Positions 1 through 11,589 of a stretch of DNA of 64,000 nt are shown piece after piece. Source of the stretch: Leuctra nigra. Its lineage: Eukaryota; Arthropoda; Insecta; Plecoptera; Leuctridae. The stretch is from contig OW203771.1 in the NCBI GenBank assembly GCA_934045905.1, forward strand, positions 16,853,701 through 16,917,700, read 5' to 3'. Each line of letters begins with the position of its first letter. The first letter of the stretch is position 1. Both the position numbers and the translations under genes were made by a program. Below the pieces are notes generated by a model that ran no database searches, was not told the origin of the DNA, and saw nothing but the letters and a program-made list of their open reading frames with translations.

Positions 1-27
1 ACAGGCCATACTCTTTGTTCATTTCAG

Positions 28-1103
28 AGCATGCGGACTAGAAACTTGGCGAATGAAATCTTGATGACAAATCTGAACACTGACACTGAGAAGGAGGTAT
101 TTAAGTAGTTGACTCAAATTATGTTTCATCATTTGATTGTTTGACAAACAGTATTGTGATTAGATACTTTTATTTTAATCTTGATAAAGATAAAGATAAC
201 CTGCCAAAAGTTTATCTGTATAAGATAATAGATACATTTCCAAGAAATCATGTAGATAATACATAAAGTAAAAAAAAAAACGGATAATGATCTATTAATT
301 GATAATTATTTTTACCAAATACTATTGTTCCCTAATTATATTCGAATTCTAAATTCGGAACTTAAGTTTTTAAAAAATGGGGTCATCAAAACAGTCTAAC
401 TAATGCGTCTGGAGACGATTTTCCTTTTTCATATCATCTGACATTCAGGTTCGTGCATGTGCATACACACACAGTCATGCATTTTTAATTTTATATTTTT
501 TATCTAGATAATTGCCAATAGATCACAATATTTTGTATCTTGATAAAGATAAAGATAACCAATTATTTAATTATCCAGATAAGATAATAGTTAAAAAAAA
601 TTACCTAGTTAATTTTGCCTAGAAAATCACAACACTGTTCACAAATGAAACTGTCACCGCTTAGGCTTGATCGTCTCTCTCTATAAAAGACATTTCTCTT
701 CTTCGCAGTTGATGAAATTCTCCACTCTGTTGATCAACAAGAAGGTGAACTTCTCTGCGGGCCGATTCTTCTACGTGGACTTAAACTTGGTTTATTCTGT
801 GAGTCCGAGATGTCAATTCAATGTTTCATTGTCATTACATTAGCGTTCAAACATCTCGAAATACTTGAATATTTGAGAGTCAGATGATTGCACAATTAGT
901 CTATTCTGCTTATAACACTTCACACTGTTTTACCATTGGTGTATATTTTCAACAAATCAATCATACTTTTTGTTCAATTGATACTTTGGCTAGCGATCCC
1001 ACCACTAAATTCCTTGTGACATGTTCTGGTGATGTTGCAGATGGTTGGAGCAACAACGACTTATCTCATCATCTTACTTCAGTCCGCAAGAAGCTCTCAT
1101 TAG
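28..1103 (+). CDS. Gustatory receptor GR-A, 3' part (last three exons)
   Basis: C-terminal end of an insect 7tm_7 gustatory receptor, a multipass ligand-gated cation channel of chemosensory neurons. Three exons are read: 28-96 (23 codons, opens SMRTRNLANE), 709-798 (30 codons, LMKFSTLLINKK through AGRFFYVDLNLVYS) and 1041-1103 (ends in TAG). Each is bounded by AG and GT and all joins are phase 0, exactly as in GR-B and GR-C. The last exon holds TTTYLIILLQ, the family signature TYhhhhhQ in TM7. The large first exon lies upstream of the window. A LINE fragment begins about 70 nt after the stop, so the 3' UTR is probably disrupted or borrowed. No AATAAA is seen between the stop and the LINE. Assignment to the GR family is firm; ligand is unknown. 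Confidence 0.85.
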
Positions 1104-1170
1104 ACTCAGACTCCGAAATATCTTCAAACTGCAAACAAATAATATTGCATGTCATTCAAATTTGTATTTA

Positions 1171-1620
1171 TATGTTTTTCTTATGAGTGCGAAAGGAGTG
1201 ACAAAGTTCGACAGAATTAGAAGTTCAAAGATTAGGAAGGAATTGGGTGTGGAGAGATTGGGATTTAAGTTAGGGAGGGAGAGATTGAGGTGGTTTGGTA
1301 ACATGAAGAGAATGGATATTGGAAGGATGGCCAGAACAGAGTTGGAAGCAATAAATGTTATAAGAAAGAGAAGTGGTGGAAGGCCTAGAGCACAGTGGAA
1401 GAGTTTGATTGAAGAAGATGTGAGGTCAAGAGGAGAAGACTGGAAGATGGTTGAGGAGGAACGTTGGTGGGAGAATAACGACATATGGAATGGTTTAATT
1501 ATGAAGATGGAGGAGGAAGAAAGTGAGGAGGAAGAAGATGAAGAAATATCAACCGTTCCGGCTAGCCGATTGAGACAATAGCCATAGTTAGAGAGCCTTA
1601 GTAGGTCTGGTTAGGCAGTG
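1171..1620 (+). mobile_element. LINE 3' fragment (C-terminal end of reverse transcriptase ORF)
   Basis: An open stretch over about 1183-1578 reads FDRIRSSKIRKELGVE, RLRWFGNMKRMD and GGRPRAQWKSLIEEDV. This is the tail of the reverse transcriptase of many insect and vertebrate LINEs (pattern LRWFGHVxRM then GRPRxxW). The domain core is missing, so it is a 5'-truncated dead copy. The tail is acidic (Glu-rich, 1508-1548). It starts directly behind the GR-A stop codon. Confidence 0.75.
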
Positions 1621-1769
1621 AATGTAATTATGTAAATGTAATATATAAATTGTCTAACCTTCTGACCCAAAAAATATTTGGAACCAGGGTTTGGAAATAA
1701 AAAAATGTATAGATCTACTAAGCTGTGGATGAATTATTGTGAGAATGACTGTGGGATGTTGATGAAGAA

Positions 1770-1853
1770 TATGTAAGGATGGACTGTGAAATGGATGTGG
1801 CCGTGGCCTATTCATAGGGCACCTTCCCATCATTTGTCTCTCGACTGAGGTAA
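1770..1853 (-). repeat. SINE relic, reverse orientation
   Basis: The stretch from AAGGATGG through GGCCGTGGCCTATTCATAG to TTTGTCTCTCGACTGAGG is the diverged reverse complement of the middle of the SINE at 11590-11870. No tRNA-like head survives. 1621-2028 otherwise shows nothing recognisable. Confidence 0.5.
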
Positions 1854-2028
1854 CCTACAAACTATACTCAGTCTGGATGTTCGGTCCTAAGTCCTAACCA
1901 ATGCCACTTTGAATCGTCTTTGAGAAACACAATGTGTCGATTTTACGAACTACATTTCTAATATTTGGAACTCGGAAAGATCATCGTATTTTGAGAAAAT
2001 AATTCATTTCACTACTTGTAAAATTGTA

Positions 2029-3320
2029 CCCCATAAAAAACACTCCGTGTAAAAATACCAGCCAAGTCTCTCTAACTAAAAAAAAATAGAAGAAATCTAA
2101 AAATTCAGCACTGAAAAGTAGTGATATCAAAAAATGGACAAGTCAAAACTTTTCAAAAAATACTTGACGCGTCGTGCATATAATTAGTATAGAAGTAAGC
2201 CGGAAATCAAATATACTCATCTATACATAAAATATATCTATAATCTTCGAAGAAACGATGCGCCAAGTATTTTTTGAAAAGTTTTGACTTGTCCATTTTT
2301 TGATATCACTACTTTTCAGTGCTGAATTTTTAGATTTCTTCTATTTTTTTTTAGTTAGAGAGACTTGGCTGGTATTTTTACACGGAGTGTTTTTTATGGG
2401 GATATCACTCCTTTTTTCAGTTTATTCTTATATTTGTTATATATATTGTAACACCAATGACTATAATTCCTTAAAAAAATATGCCTTTGTGATTTGGTTG
2501 CTAAGAAGAATTGTGTTTGGTGCTAAATGTAAGCTTAAAATAATATTCCATGATGAATTGCGAAAGCATCGTTCCAATCGGTCCAGCCGTTCTAGAGTTA
2601 TCACATCACTTCCGGTTTTCAAAATGGCGGCTGACATCACTGCCACCTAATATTTGTATCTATAAATGTTACGTAACATTATAAGCCTTCTGAATATGTA
2701 GTTATTGTTATAAGAGATGATTTTAGTCAGATTTGACATTTTTATGACGTCATTTCCGGTTTTGGTAATAGTGCATTTCTATTTCGACTATTGATATTTC
2801 ATAAAGATGACCGTCTGAATCGATTGGCGCAATTTTCGTTTCGATCGGTTCAGCCGTTTTCGAGATATAACGTCACATCCGGTTTCAAAATGGCGGCACA
2901 AAAAATTCGTAAGGACAAGGTATCATCAGACGCCAAAAGTGCATATGTGGTAAAAGTTTCAGGTTGATCAGTTCAGCCGTTTAGGCTGTGGCGGTGATAG
3001 CAACATTCCCTGATATCAGAATATCAGAATCCGAATCAGAAAGTGATGTAATTTCACTGTTTTCTCGGCCCTCTAGCTCGCAAATAACCTATTGTTCTCA
3101 AATTTGGTATGTGTACTGGGGTGGGCCATAGCTCGAAATTAAGATATTTCGCAACAATGTGAGATTTCCCAATTTTATGATCCAGTAGGCCGAAAATGCT
3201 ATGTTCTTGCTTACAGTAAAAGTGGTTGGTCTGCTCCTCAGTTTATTAGGCATTTACGGTATGTTGAGTGAGTGGGGGTGTACGGTACGACTTAACTGGG
3301 TGGAGCGACCGCTCCACTAG
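2029..3320 (+). repeat. Composite repeat, copy 1 (palindromic head plus CRE/ETS-like body)
   Basis: The first 373 bp (2029-2401) form a near-perfect palindrome, CCCCATAAAAAACACTCCGT to its reverse complement, with a short loop at about 2170-2230. The body follows, with repeated motifs of the form (A)TGACGTCA.TTCCGGTTT.CAAAATGGCGGC near 2610, 2745 and 2870. The element closes with a hairpin (GTGGAGCGACCGCTCCAC) followed by TAG at 3320. Same order in copies 2 (4588-7018), 3 (19479-20757) and 4 (35907-37773). No protein coding capacity; the open frame at 2300-2650 is repeat sequence. Confidence 0.8.
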
Positions 3321-3481
3321 ATGTTAGGTACAAATATCATTAAATAAAATATGTGATGTATCACGAAAGCACAAAATTACTTCCACAGAAGTGTCCACAT
3401 CCATGCTAGTTTACAATGGAGGTGCACCCTACACCCACCGGATACGGTTTGAATCTTTATTGCTGCAGCTCTCGATTTATA

Positions 3482-3802
3482 GGGACCGTCCATAAATTAC
3501 TTTCGCGATTTGTGGGGTTATGGGGGGTTTCACGATTTGAATCTTAGTGCGACAAGGGGGGGGGGGGGGGGGGGAGAGGATAGGGTGTTAGTAGTTATGT
3601 AACGTCACACTTCCAAAACTCAAATTTCCATATTTGTTTATTTTCTACTGAAGTTGGCTGAATAATCAGGTAGGTCGTGGGCACAATTTGTGACGAATTA
3701 CAAAGGCGGGGTAGTTGATTTTGTGACAAGCTGTGACATTGGGTTGAGGGGGGGGGGGGGGGTTGCTGCCTAAAAAACTGTGACATAATTAATGGACGGA
3801 CC
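3482..3802. mobile_element. MITE with GGGACCGTCC-type termini
   Basis: Left end GGGACCGTCCATAAATTAC and right end TAATTAATGGACGGACC are inverted repeats. The interior holds two G homopolymers (about 3557-3573 and 3750-3762). No transposase frame. Non-autonomous DNA element by structure. Confidence 0.55.
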
Positions 3803-4587
3803 AACTCATACGTGGAAAATTATTGAAATTAATGACAAGTAATGAAACATAATTATGAGTTGGCCCCAAATAAAAATGACACTGTCCAGTGTTCCGTAAC
3901 TATTTGATAAATACACGCTCATCCTTATCGATAACATCCCCTGGTTTCCTAACACGATGAGTGCGGGTTGTTTATTGTTCTGTTGCCATGGTTTCTATCC
4001 AATGACCTTGAACGTCAACATTCCCAATAAAACACTCTACGTGCAAAAAATCAGCCAAGCCTCTTTTCCAAAATTAACAATTATTCGGCACTGAAAAGCA
4101 GTGTATTTGAGCTAAATCTATGCGTTTCAAAAATATGATCACAAAATTAAAGATGATTCATTGCGTGTAAAGCTTCAATAGCTGATAGAAATGTATATTT
4201 ACTATTGTTATCAAAATATTATCTTCGCAAAATGATTTATAAAACGATGCACCTTTTTGTTCACTAACTATAAACAGCATAATAAATCACACATCTGTAA
4301 ATCAGAATTAATTTCTTATCCCTCATTAACCACCACCCATCTAAATTCTTCCGGTACAGCATCCATAATTTGAACCATCCATAAAGACACAATATTATAT
4401 TGTCATCCACTTAAAAGTTTAATAGCTCCAAAATAATAATATACTGTGCTTAAAGATGTATTCAAATCTACGACAATGTTGAGAGTAACGTAGGATTCAT
4501 TATTTGATTTCAAAATATACAAAACTTCAAAAGCTCTGCGAGATAACAGTATTTTGTAGCCCCAGAGTGTTAGTTTATAGTGTATTA
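3803..4587. other. Intergenic stretch with palindrome-arm relic
   Basis: At about 4020-4110 the text AAAACACTCTACGTGC, AGCCAAGCCTCTT and CGGCACTGAAAAGCAGTG is a diverged left arm of the composite repeat's palindromic head. The rest is AT-rich, with no gene, RNA or other element I can support. Confidence 0.45.
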
Positions 4588-5029
4588 CCATAAAAAACAC
4601 TCCGTGTAAATATACCAGCCAAGATCCTTCAACAAAAAAATCTAAAAATTCGGCACTAAAAAGTAGTAGTATATCAAAAAATTATCGGAAGTCAAAACTT
4701 AAAAAAAACACTGGCGCATCGTGCATATAAATAGTGTAGAAGTATAGATACATTTAATACCTACAATTCCCATAAAAACCATGCGCCAAGTATTTTTGAA
4801 AAGTTTTGACTTCGCAAATTTTTTGATATCACTACTATATTCAGTGCTGAATTTTTAGATTTATTTTATATATTTTTTTAGTTGAAGAGACTTGGCTGGT
4901 ATTTTTACACAGAGTGTTTTTTATGGGGATATCACTTCTTCATTTAGTGTATTCACACAAATTGTAACATATTGTGTCGTCCAAGATTAATTCCTTTAAA
5001 AAATACATCTAATTGATTTTGGCTACTAA

Positions 5030-5175
5030 GGCCGGGTAGGACCAACTCTGGATTAAGTTAACTCTCGAGGGTTAACCAATGAAACAAGTTGGCGCGAATT
5101 CCATAGCCAATAAGATTCACTAATTTCCACTAATCATCGAGAGTTAACTTAATCCAGAGTTGGTCCTACCCGGCC
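5030..5175. mobile_element. Harbinger-type MITE with TAA target duplication
   Basis: 146 bp with long inverted ends: GGCCGGGTAGGACCAACTCT and its reverse complement. It is flanked by TAA on both sides (5027-5029 and 5176-5178). A 3-bp TWA duplication is the hallmark of PIF/Harbinger. The related site in copy 1 (TTGCTAAGAAGAATTG, near 2499) lacks it, which confirms the insertion. Confidence 0.75.
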
Positions 5176-5388
5176 TAAGAAAAGTTGCACTTGTTACTAT
5201 GTACGAGTAATGCAATGCTATAAATAATGCTATGAAGTATAGCGAAAGTTTCTTTCCAATAGGTCCATCCGATTTCGAGTTATGGCATAACTTCCGGTTT
5301 GCAAAATGGCGGCTGCCATCACTGCCACCTAAAATGTATCTATAAATGTAATGTATCAGTAAGCTTTCTGAATAAGTAGTTATTGTAA

Positions 5389-6414
5389 TTGAGCGAGCGA
5401 AGCGAGCGACTCCTTTTGGCTCTTTTGGCAAGGACCTCTGTTTCTTTTTCTTCTGTTTTCTGAGGCTATATGTACAGGTTACAGTTTTCCTTCGATCGAG
5501 CAGAAATTTTGCACACATGTACGGACCATTTCTGGGCGTTGCAGACCCTGATTTTTTGAAATCCGCTTATTGGTTCAAATTTTCAAAATATTATCTTTTG
5601 ATTAGTTGGTCCAATCAATTTGAAATTTTGTCATTACGACCAACATTGTCCTCAATCTTACAAAGTTTGGTTAAAATTTAAAACCATCTTCTGTATGATT
5701 TTTGAAATTTAAATTCGAAACGATTGACCGATCAACTTAAAACCTCGCATGGTCATTAGGACAAACAATTTTGTTATTTTTGTCAATTTTCAGTCTAATC
5801 TGTCATTATTTTCAAAAGTTTTTGAAATTTTAAGGACATTTTATTCCATAATATTGAAATATTTGAAAAATGTATAATACGTTTTCATCCCTCCCTTCTT
5901 TAAGCTTCTGCTCCAAGGCCTGTAGAGCAGCCAAGCAGTCCACAATTCACAGTAAAATAAAATAATTTTTGAGCTAGCGCATATCAAATCGGATGAAGTA
6001 CGAAGGCCAAATCCTCCAATTAGTTTAAGTTTAAATAATATCTTCTGATTGGTCAACAATCAGAGTGTCCCGATTAAGTTAAAATTTTGCATCAAGATCA
6101 AGACCAACATTATCTAAACTTTTACACATTGTAAGCCCAATCAGTCAAGAATTAATTGTCTTAGTATTTTTTGTAAAAAAAAAATGTGTATTGTTTTGTA
6201 TTTTTAATTGTAGTATGATGTGTCAAAAGTGATTTCTGGAAAAAAGTATGTAGGTAAGTCACGACATAATGGATCTGTTATCCATCCAGAGTATTTATAT
6301 GGAGATAGGAAAGTTGCAGAGAAAATCGTCTTTTGCCGTGTCGTGTATCGTCACTGGGGATTTTTGCATGATCTGTGCTCGCTCATCAACGCGTTACACT
6401 GAGCGTTTTCCTAG
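5389..6414 (+). mobile_element. Helitron-like element, copy 1
   Basis: Starts TTGAGCGAGCGAAGCGAGCG and ends CACTGAGCGTTTTCCTAG. Near the 3' end CGCTCA...TGAGCG forms a stem-loop 5 nt before a terminal CTAG, and the next host base is T. It sits inside composite repeat copy 2. Comparison with copies 1, 3 and 4 shows a clean insertion with no target-site duplication. These are Helitron/Helentron features. No Rep/helicase frame, so non-autonomous. Other copies: 12344-13161, 39733-40540, and a 5' relic at 50022. Confidence 0.65.
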
Positions 6415-7018
6415 TTAGAGATGGTTTTAGTCGGATTTGGCATTTTTATGTCGCCATTTCAGGCTTCGGTAGTAGTACATTTTTATTCAACAATTGATAT
6501 TTTACAAAGATGACCGTCCGAATCGTTTGGCGCTATTTTCGTTCCGATAGGTCCAGCCGTTTTTCAGATATGACGTCACTTCCGGTTTTAAAATGGTGGC
6601 ATATATACAGTCATAACAATAGGCACCTCAGACGCAAAAAGTGCACATGTGGTACAGATTTCAGATCGATCGGTTCAGCCGTTTAGGCTGTGGCCCTGTC
6701 AACGGGGTTGCCTGATATCAGAACAATAATAACAATAATAGTTATTTCATGGTTTTCACGGCCCTGTAGATCGCAAATAGCATAACATGTTGTTCCCAAA
6801 TTTGGTATATGTGGTGGGGTGGGCCATAGCTCGAAATTAAGATATTTCACAACAATGTGAGATTTTCCAATTTTACGATCCAGTAGGCCGAAAGTGCCAT
6901 GTTGTTGCTTACAGTAAAAGTGGTTGGTCTGCTCCTCAGTTTATTAGGCATTAACGGTATGTTGAGTGAGTGTGAGTGTACGGTACGACTTGGCTGGGTG
7001 GAGCGACCGCTCCACTAG

Positions 7019-7421
7019 ATCGACTCGGTTGAGTAGTTCGACCACACCTCTACACGATGAACTAATATCATTTCTCTTCATCAGGCATATTTAATTGGAA
7101 ATAGTAATTTGACACGGAACTGTAGTGTTTAGTTGATCATAATTCATTAATACATTTCATTGATTGTCATATCTGTAGTGCCGCATTAGCTTGAGTAAGG
7201 AACTGTTGTGTGTGTTTTCTTGTATTATTTGTTATAAGAATAAGATAATTAATCATTTCTTCAATTAATAATCAATTATTAATAATAATTAATAATTAAT
7301 AATATCGCACAGGCACTATCCATATTTGACGAGACACTCTATTGTGCAAAAAGTATCACTCTAGCACAAACAATATTGTGTTAGAAAAAATCAACAAAAA
7401 ATAATAAAAAAAAGGAAAAGG
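7019..7421. other. AT-rich intergenic stretch upstream of GR-B
   Basis: Contains the run (TTAATAA)n-like 7255-7305 and A-rich text. No gene, RNA or mobile element recognised. Confidence 0.4.
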
Positions 7422-7429
7422 TATAAAAA
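7422..7429 (+). promoter_or_regulatory. Putative TATA box of GR-B
   Basis: TATAAAAA within AAAGGTATAAAAAGAGGC, about 220 nt before the ATG at 7646. This is a good match to an insect TATA element, but position relative to a start site is unproven. Confidence 0.35.
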
Positions 7430-7645
7430 GAGGCTTATCAAGAAAGAACATAACTATCAAAAATTAAAATAGCATACCTACGTTTTGGTTCATTAAATAT
7501 ACCGTAAACTCAGATATGCTGTGAAGAGTCGGTCATATATTTTTTTCATTGATTGTGCCTTTTTGATTTTTCATCATTTGTCCAACTCATTGCCGCCAAT
7601 TATGAAGATTTATCGACAGATTTAGAACGTTTGCTGTTATAAATA

Positions 7646-10600
7646 ATGGATTATATTCCCAAAACATCAATTTCAAACCGTGTTACAACTATTGGCGATC
7701 AGGAGACCAGAAGTGACAATATCCGTCTCTGGACATCTGGACATCAAGGAGGTTGGATCCCTGCAAAGAACAACATCGGCAAGAAGTTCGGTACATTCTG
7801 GCGCCCAACCAACGCACTATCCAGCGCTCTGCCTCTTATTCACTTGTCCCAACTTCTCGGCCTCGTCAGTTGCCGCGTCAACAACCACGGCAAACTCACA
7901 GCTTCCAACCTTGGAGCCGCCTACAGCATTCTCCTAGTCATTGCTCTTCTTGTGACAGGAAAGTTTATCTACGATGCTAATGATGAAATCGGTTATTACG
8001 GAGGTGGAACCTTGGAAGATACGACAGGATTTATTAGAGACTTAATCACTTACTTTTTACCGATTTGCTCAATCCTTAACGGATTACGACAGAAGAAGAA
8101 CGTCGCATACTTCACGCATTTACACGAGATTGACAACTTACTGACGCGTCTCAATATTGGAATACCACACGTCAAGAATCAACGTTTCGTGATTGGCTAC
8201 TTCATTTTAGGAATCTTGTGTCATTCACTATTTTTCACTTTGGATTTCGTAACATTAGGTAGTTATCCTGTATTCGTATGGATTGGATGGTATCTGAAGC
8301 GGTTCTTGAACTTTGCAACTGAATGCCAGTTTGTGTGTTGCGTCCTTGCGCTTCGTCAACGTCTCCGCCTCCTGAACGCGTTCCTCGAGACCAACGGACA
8401 CCAACTGGACAGAGCTGCGGTCCGCACGACGGCGCGTGTCCACATTGACATTTACACTGTCTCGATGCTGGTCGAAGACGTGTATTCCTGGTATATACTG
8501 CTGTTGATGAGCGCGTACTTGATTGTATTGTTAAGTACACTTTTTGATGTGGTGCGTCATATTACATTCGGCAAGCTGGAGACGTGGATGGTTACTCTCG
8601 TCACTATTATTGCAATGGAAATTCTTATAATGTGTTACGTGAACCAATCGACACGGACTGAGGTAGGTTATTGTTTAGTTCCATACCTCAGATGACGTAG
8701 GGCGGAAGTCAATTTCAATTCTTGACGTGAGCTATTCCGGAGCTCTTCAAATCATTTTGTAATGGTGACATGAGTCATTCTATACGATAATACTTCAATA
8801 TAACTGTATTTGTTGACATCAGTCAAACGGCAATGTTAGAGATTGATTACATCATTATTTATTCTAAGTGTGTGCAACGCAAAATCGAGAAAATTTAATT
8901 CTGCTCTTATATCTCTGAGGTACAAAGTTCAACATGTTGATACGTTAACAACTAATGAGTAATGACATACCTGGAATAACTTCTTTAACGTTTATCAAAA
9001 CTTTAAACAAAGTAATGGTACCATATCCTTTATTTTCCGAGCCGTGTCCTAACATAAACAACGACCTACTTAAACAAAACCGGTATTAAACTTAACTATG
9101 TTTGTTCCTTGATAGAGTTTAAGGACGCGTCACGTGGTCAATACAGTGCTGCTGTCCCGGGCGGAGCTTGAGGCTGAAAAAGAGGTGAGTACTTTAGTTT
9201 CAAGATCGTTCGAGTGCTCGTATAATCAATTGCAACGTCAGTCCCAACGAAAAAGCGTTCAAACTTCAAGCTGCAACATCAGGATATTATTCGTTCTAAC
9301 TGACGTCAGGCGGCCGTCAATCCGTATATAAAAACGAGTCGAACGATCTTGAAAATTGTCCTCCTGAACCATGTGTGAGTTACACTGCGGGAAGTAAGGA
9401 ATGCGGCTCAACATGTACATAATGTTTCTCTTCCAATCAGTTGAGGATGTTCTCCGACCAACTGATTGACAGGAAGGTGGAGTTTAAAGCTGGAGGTTTC
9501 CTACCCATGGACTACAACTTCGTTTATGGCGTGAGTTCGAAGCTCCTTGGTGTAATATTACACCAGATCGATGTAGGGCAATTTGTTAACAAGCGGCTAG
9601 GTTTTTACATCCTATACAATTTTAGTCCAATAGCGGTATTTAGCCAAATCCTCGCCAAAAATGATCCCAAAATGTATTTGGGGGACGCAACGCTCTCGGA
9701 CGTCAATAAGCAGCGTTCACTGTAAGAATGACGACCATGAAATCTACTGTCAACTATTTAGCTTAATTTTGAATAAGGTTTTAATGACTGTATAATATCT
9801 GTTAAAATCATTATAATGTTAATAAATTGTTTCAATAGATTGCTGGATGACATTCAAATAAGGCTGCGTTTCACCAAGATTCTAAACCCGGATTATAGAC
9901 GGTAAACCTGGTTTAGGGGCCTCTAAACCAGGTTCACCGTCTCTAACCCGGGTTTAGAATCTTGGTGGAACGCAGCCTAAGTGGCTTGACTTTACTTTTC
10001 AATGTCGATCATTCTTATAGTCCAGTCAAATCAGGCTTAAAAATGTCCAAACCCAAAATAAATTGTAACATTTGGTTTTTTGGTGTCATTCTCTTCAGAA
10101 TAATGTCCTCTACAACATATCCAAAATCCGCCAAAATCCGCGCACCGGAAGTACTTTTTAATCACTTTTTGAGTAAATTTTCCATGCTAATTCCATCTTG
10201 CAAAAAAAAAATCATGTAACTCCGCTTTTGACGAAACTTGGCAGAATTGTTCACCATCCTAAATGAACAAAAAAAGTTTTCTTAGCGTTTTTCTCTAAAT
10301 CATATCGTTTGGGAAATATGGCCCATCGAAAAGTCGTATTTTAGTCAGTTTTCGACTTTTCGAGTGTAATTTGACGTTTTGCGAGGTCCATATTTCCCAA
10401 ACGATAAGATTTAGAGAAACACGCTAAGAAAGCTTTTTTTGTTCATTTAGAATGGTGAACAATTCTGCCAAGTTTCGTCAAAATCGGAGTTACATGAAAA
10501 AAGTTTTTTTTGCAAGATAAAATTAACATAGGAAATAAACTTAAAAAGTGATTAAAAGTACTTCCGGTGCGCGGATTTTGGCGGATTTTGGATATGTTGT

Positions 10601-11285
10601 AGAGGACATTATTCTGAAGAGAATGACACCAAAAAACCAAATGTTACAATTAGTTTTGGGTTCATCTCTCATTTGACTGGACTATTACAGTGAACGGTAC
10701 TTATTGACGTCCGAGAGCGTTTACGTCCTGAAAGCGTAAGAGACTTGACATAAGCTCTGGAACCTTTAAAACTTCAAAAATTAATTTAGGCTGTTAGGAA
10801 TTTCGATATTTTCTAAATTCATTTAATAAAGTGGTAGAGTCATGGTGGCTTTCTTCCGATATGAGGCGTTGGTGAGCCGGAAACGGATTACATAAAATAT
10901 TCGTTATTTTATTGTTATTTCTTTCTCTCTCTTTTTTTATGAAAAGGCTCTTTGGTTTCGATGACAAATGATGACGATGACGATGACACAAGGGCGCCAA
11001 CACCCATAGAATTTTTTTAACAAGGCTATGGGTAAAAATGTCAAATTTTAACGAATATCTTTCTACGTGGAACCGCTCAAGCCCCTCCAGCTCACCCCTT
11101 AAGAATATGGCGAGACAAAAGACCTAGATTCATTTCAATTTTACTTCTAATAGGTAGCTTACTCATTCCAGTAACCTCTTGCCAAACTGTAACATTAGAA
11201 GACATTCTCAAAACTGCGTTCTCTTATTTAGATGGTTGGTGCTCTGACGACGTACCTGATCATCCTGCTGGATTCTTCTAAGTGA
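7646..11285 (+). CDS. Gustatory receptor GR-B (complete, four exons)
   Basis: Insect 7tm_7 gustatory receptor of about 409 residues, the usual family length. Exons: 7646-8662 (339 codons), 9116-9184 (23), 9441-9530 (30) and 11232-11285 (17 plus TGA); all GT-AG, all phase 0. Exon 1 holds the N-terminus and about six hydrophobic segments, including LGAAYSILLVIALLVTG and ILLLMSAYLIVLLSTL, and the loop ALRQRLRLLNAFLE typical of GRs. Exon 4 reads MVGALTTYLIILLDSSK: the TYhhhhhQ signature has Asp in place of Gln. It should act in dendritic membranes of taste neurons as a tetrameric cation channel; ligand unknown. Start chosen as the only in-frame ATG before the conserved block. The last intron carries nested foldback elements. 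A block in exon 1 is nearly identical in DNA to GR-C and GR-D. Confidence 0.9.
9688..10725. mobile_element. Foldback element with nested MITE insertions (GR-B intron 3)
   Basis: Outer arms 9688-9726 and 10687-10725 (ACGCTCTCGGACGTCAATAA and reverse complement) and inner arms 10018-10340 and 10375-10684 pair over roughly 350 bp. The left arm alone is split by about 290 bp (9724-10016) with ends TAAGAATGA and TCATTCTTA, so this is a second insertion. Open frames inside are arm sequence, not genes. Confidence 0.65.
9862..9977. mobile_element. Harbinger-type MITE, third nesting level
   Basis: 116 bp with inverted ends GGCTGCGTTTCACCAAGATT and reverse complement, flanked by TAA (859-861 of the 9 kb block, i.e. 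9859-9861, and 9978-9980). It lies inside the insertion that splits the foldback arm. Confidence 0.75.
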
Positions 11286-11340
11286 ATCATTGTTCACATC
11301 AGAATTCTCCCAACTATATGTTTACGACTAAGCAAGTGAA

Positions 11341-11346
11341 AATAAA
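11341..11346 (+). terminator. Poly(A) signal of GR-B
   Basis: AATAAA 56 nt after the GR-B stop codon, in AT-rich sequence. Confidence 0.5.
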
Positions 11347-11589
11347 TCAATCTATAAACTATAAATGTTCATTGTGTGATTGATTACCTATCAAGACAAT
11401 ATTCCAGTATAAAGATGAATACAAGACACAATAAAAATTAAATTTAAGAACAGCAAACATTTGCCCAGGAAATACGTTATAGAGAGACAGATTTCTTTGA
11501 CATTTACATTTAAACAGATTGATTGTAATAATCCCATAAAAATGATTTCTCCATTTTCCATTAGATCAATAATAATATACATGTTTGTC

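Larger units (their letters stand above)
4588..7018 (+). repeat. Composite repeat, copy 2, interrupted by two insertions
   Basis: Palindromic head 4588 to about 4927, body to 5388, then resumption at 6415 and the hairpin-TAG end at 7018. A MITE (5030-5175) and a Helitron-like element (5389-6414) are inserted. Removing them restores collinearity with copy 1 (GTAGTTATTG...TAGAGATGG). Body motifs occur at 5282-5310 and 6566-6598 and include TGACGTCACTTCCGG. Confidence 0.75.

Noticed and set aside
2300..2650. 116-codon frame with hydrophobic start
   Set aside because: Lies in the composite repeat; not open in the other copies.
3320..7018. Calling the composite repeat a Helitron from its hairpin and CTAG end
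   Set aside because: The hairpin abuts CTAG and the next base is A, not T, and the head is palindromic; evidence is insufficient.
9962..10640. Pair of similar frames on opposite strands
   Set aside because: They are the two arms of a foldback element read in opposite directions.
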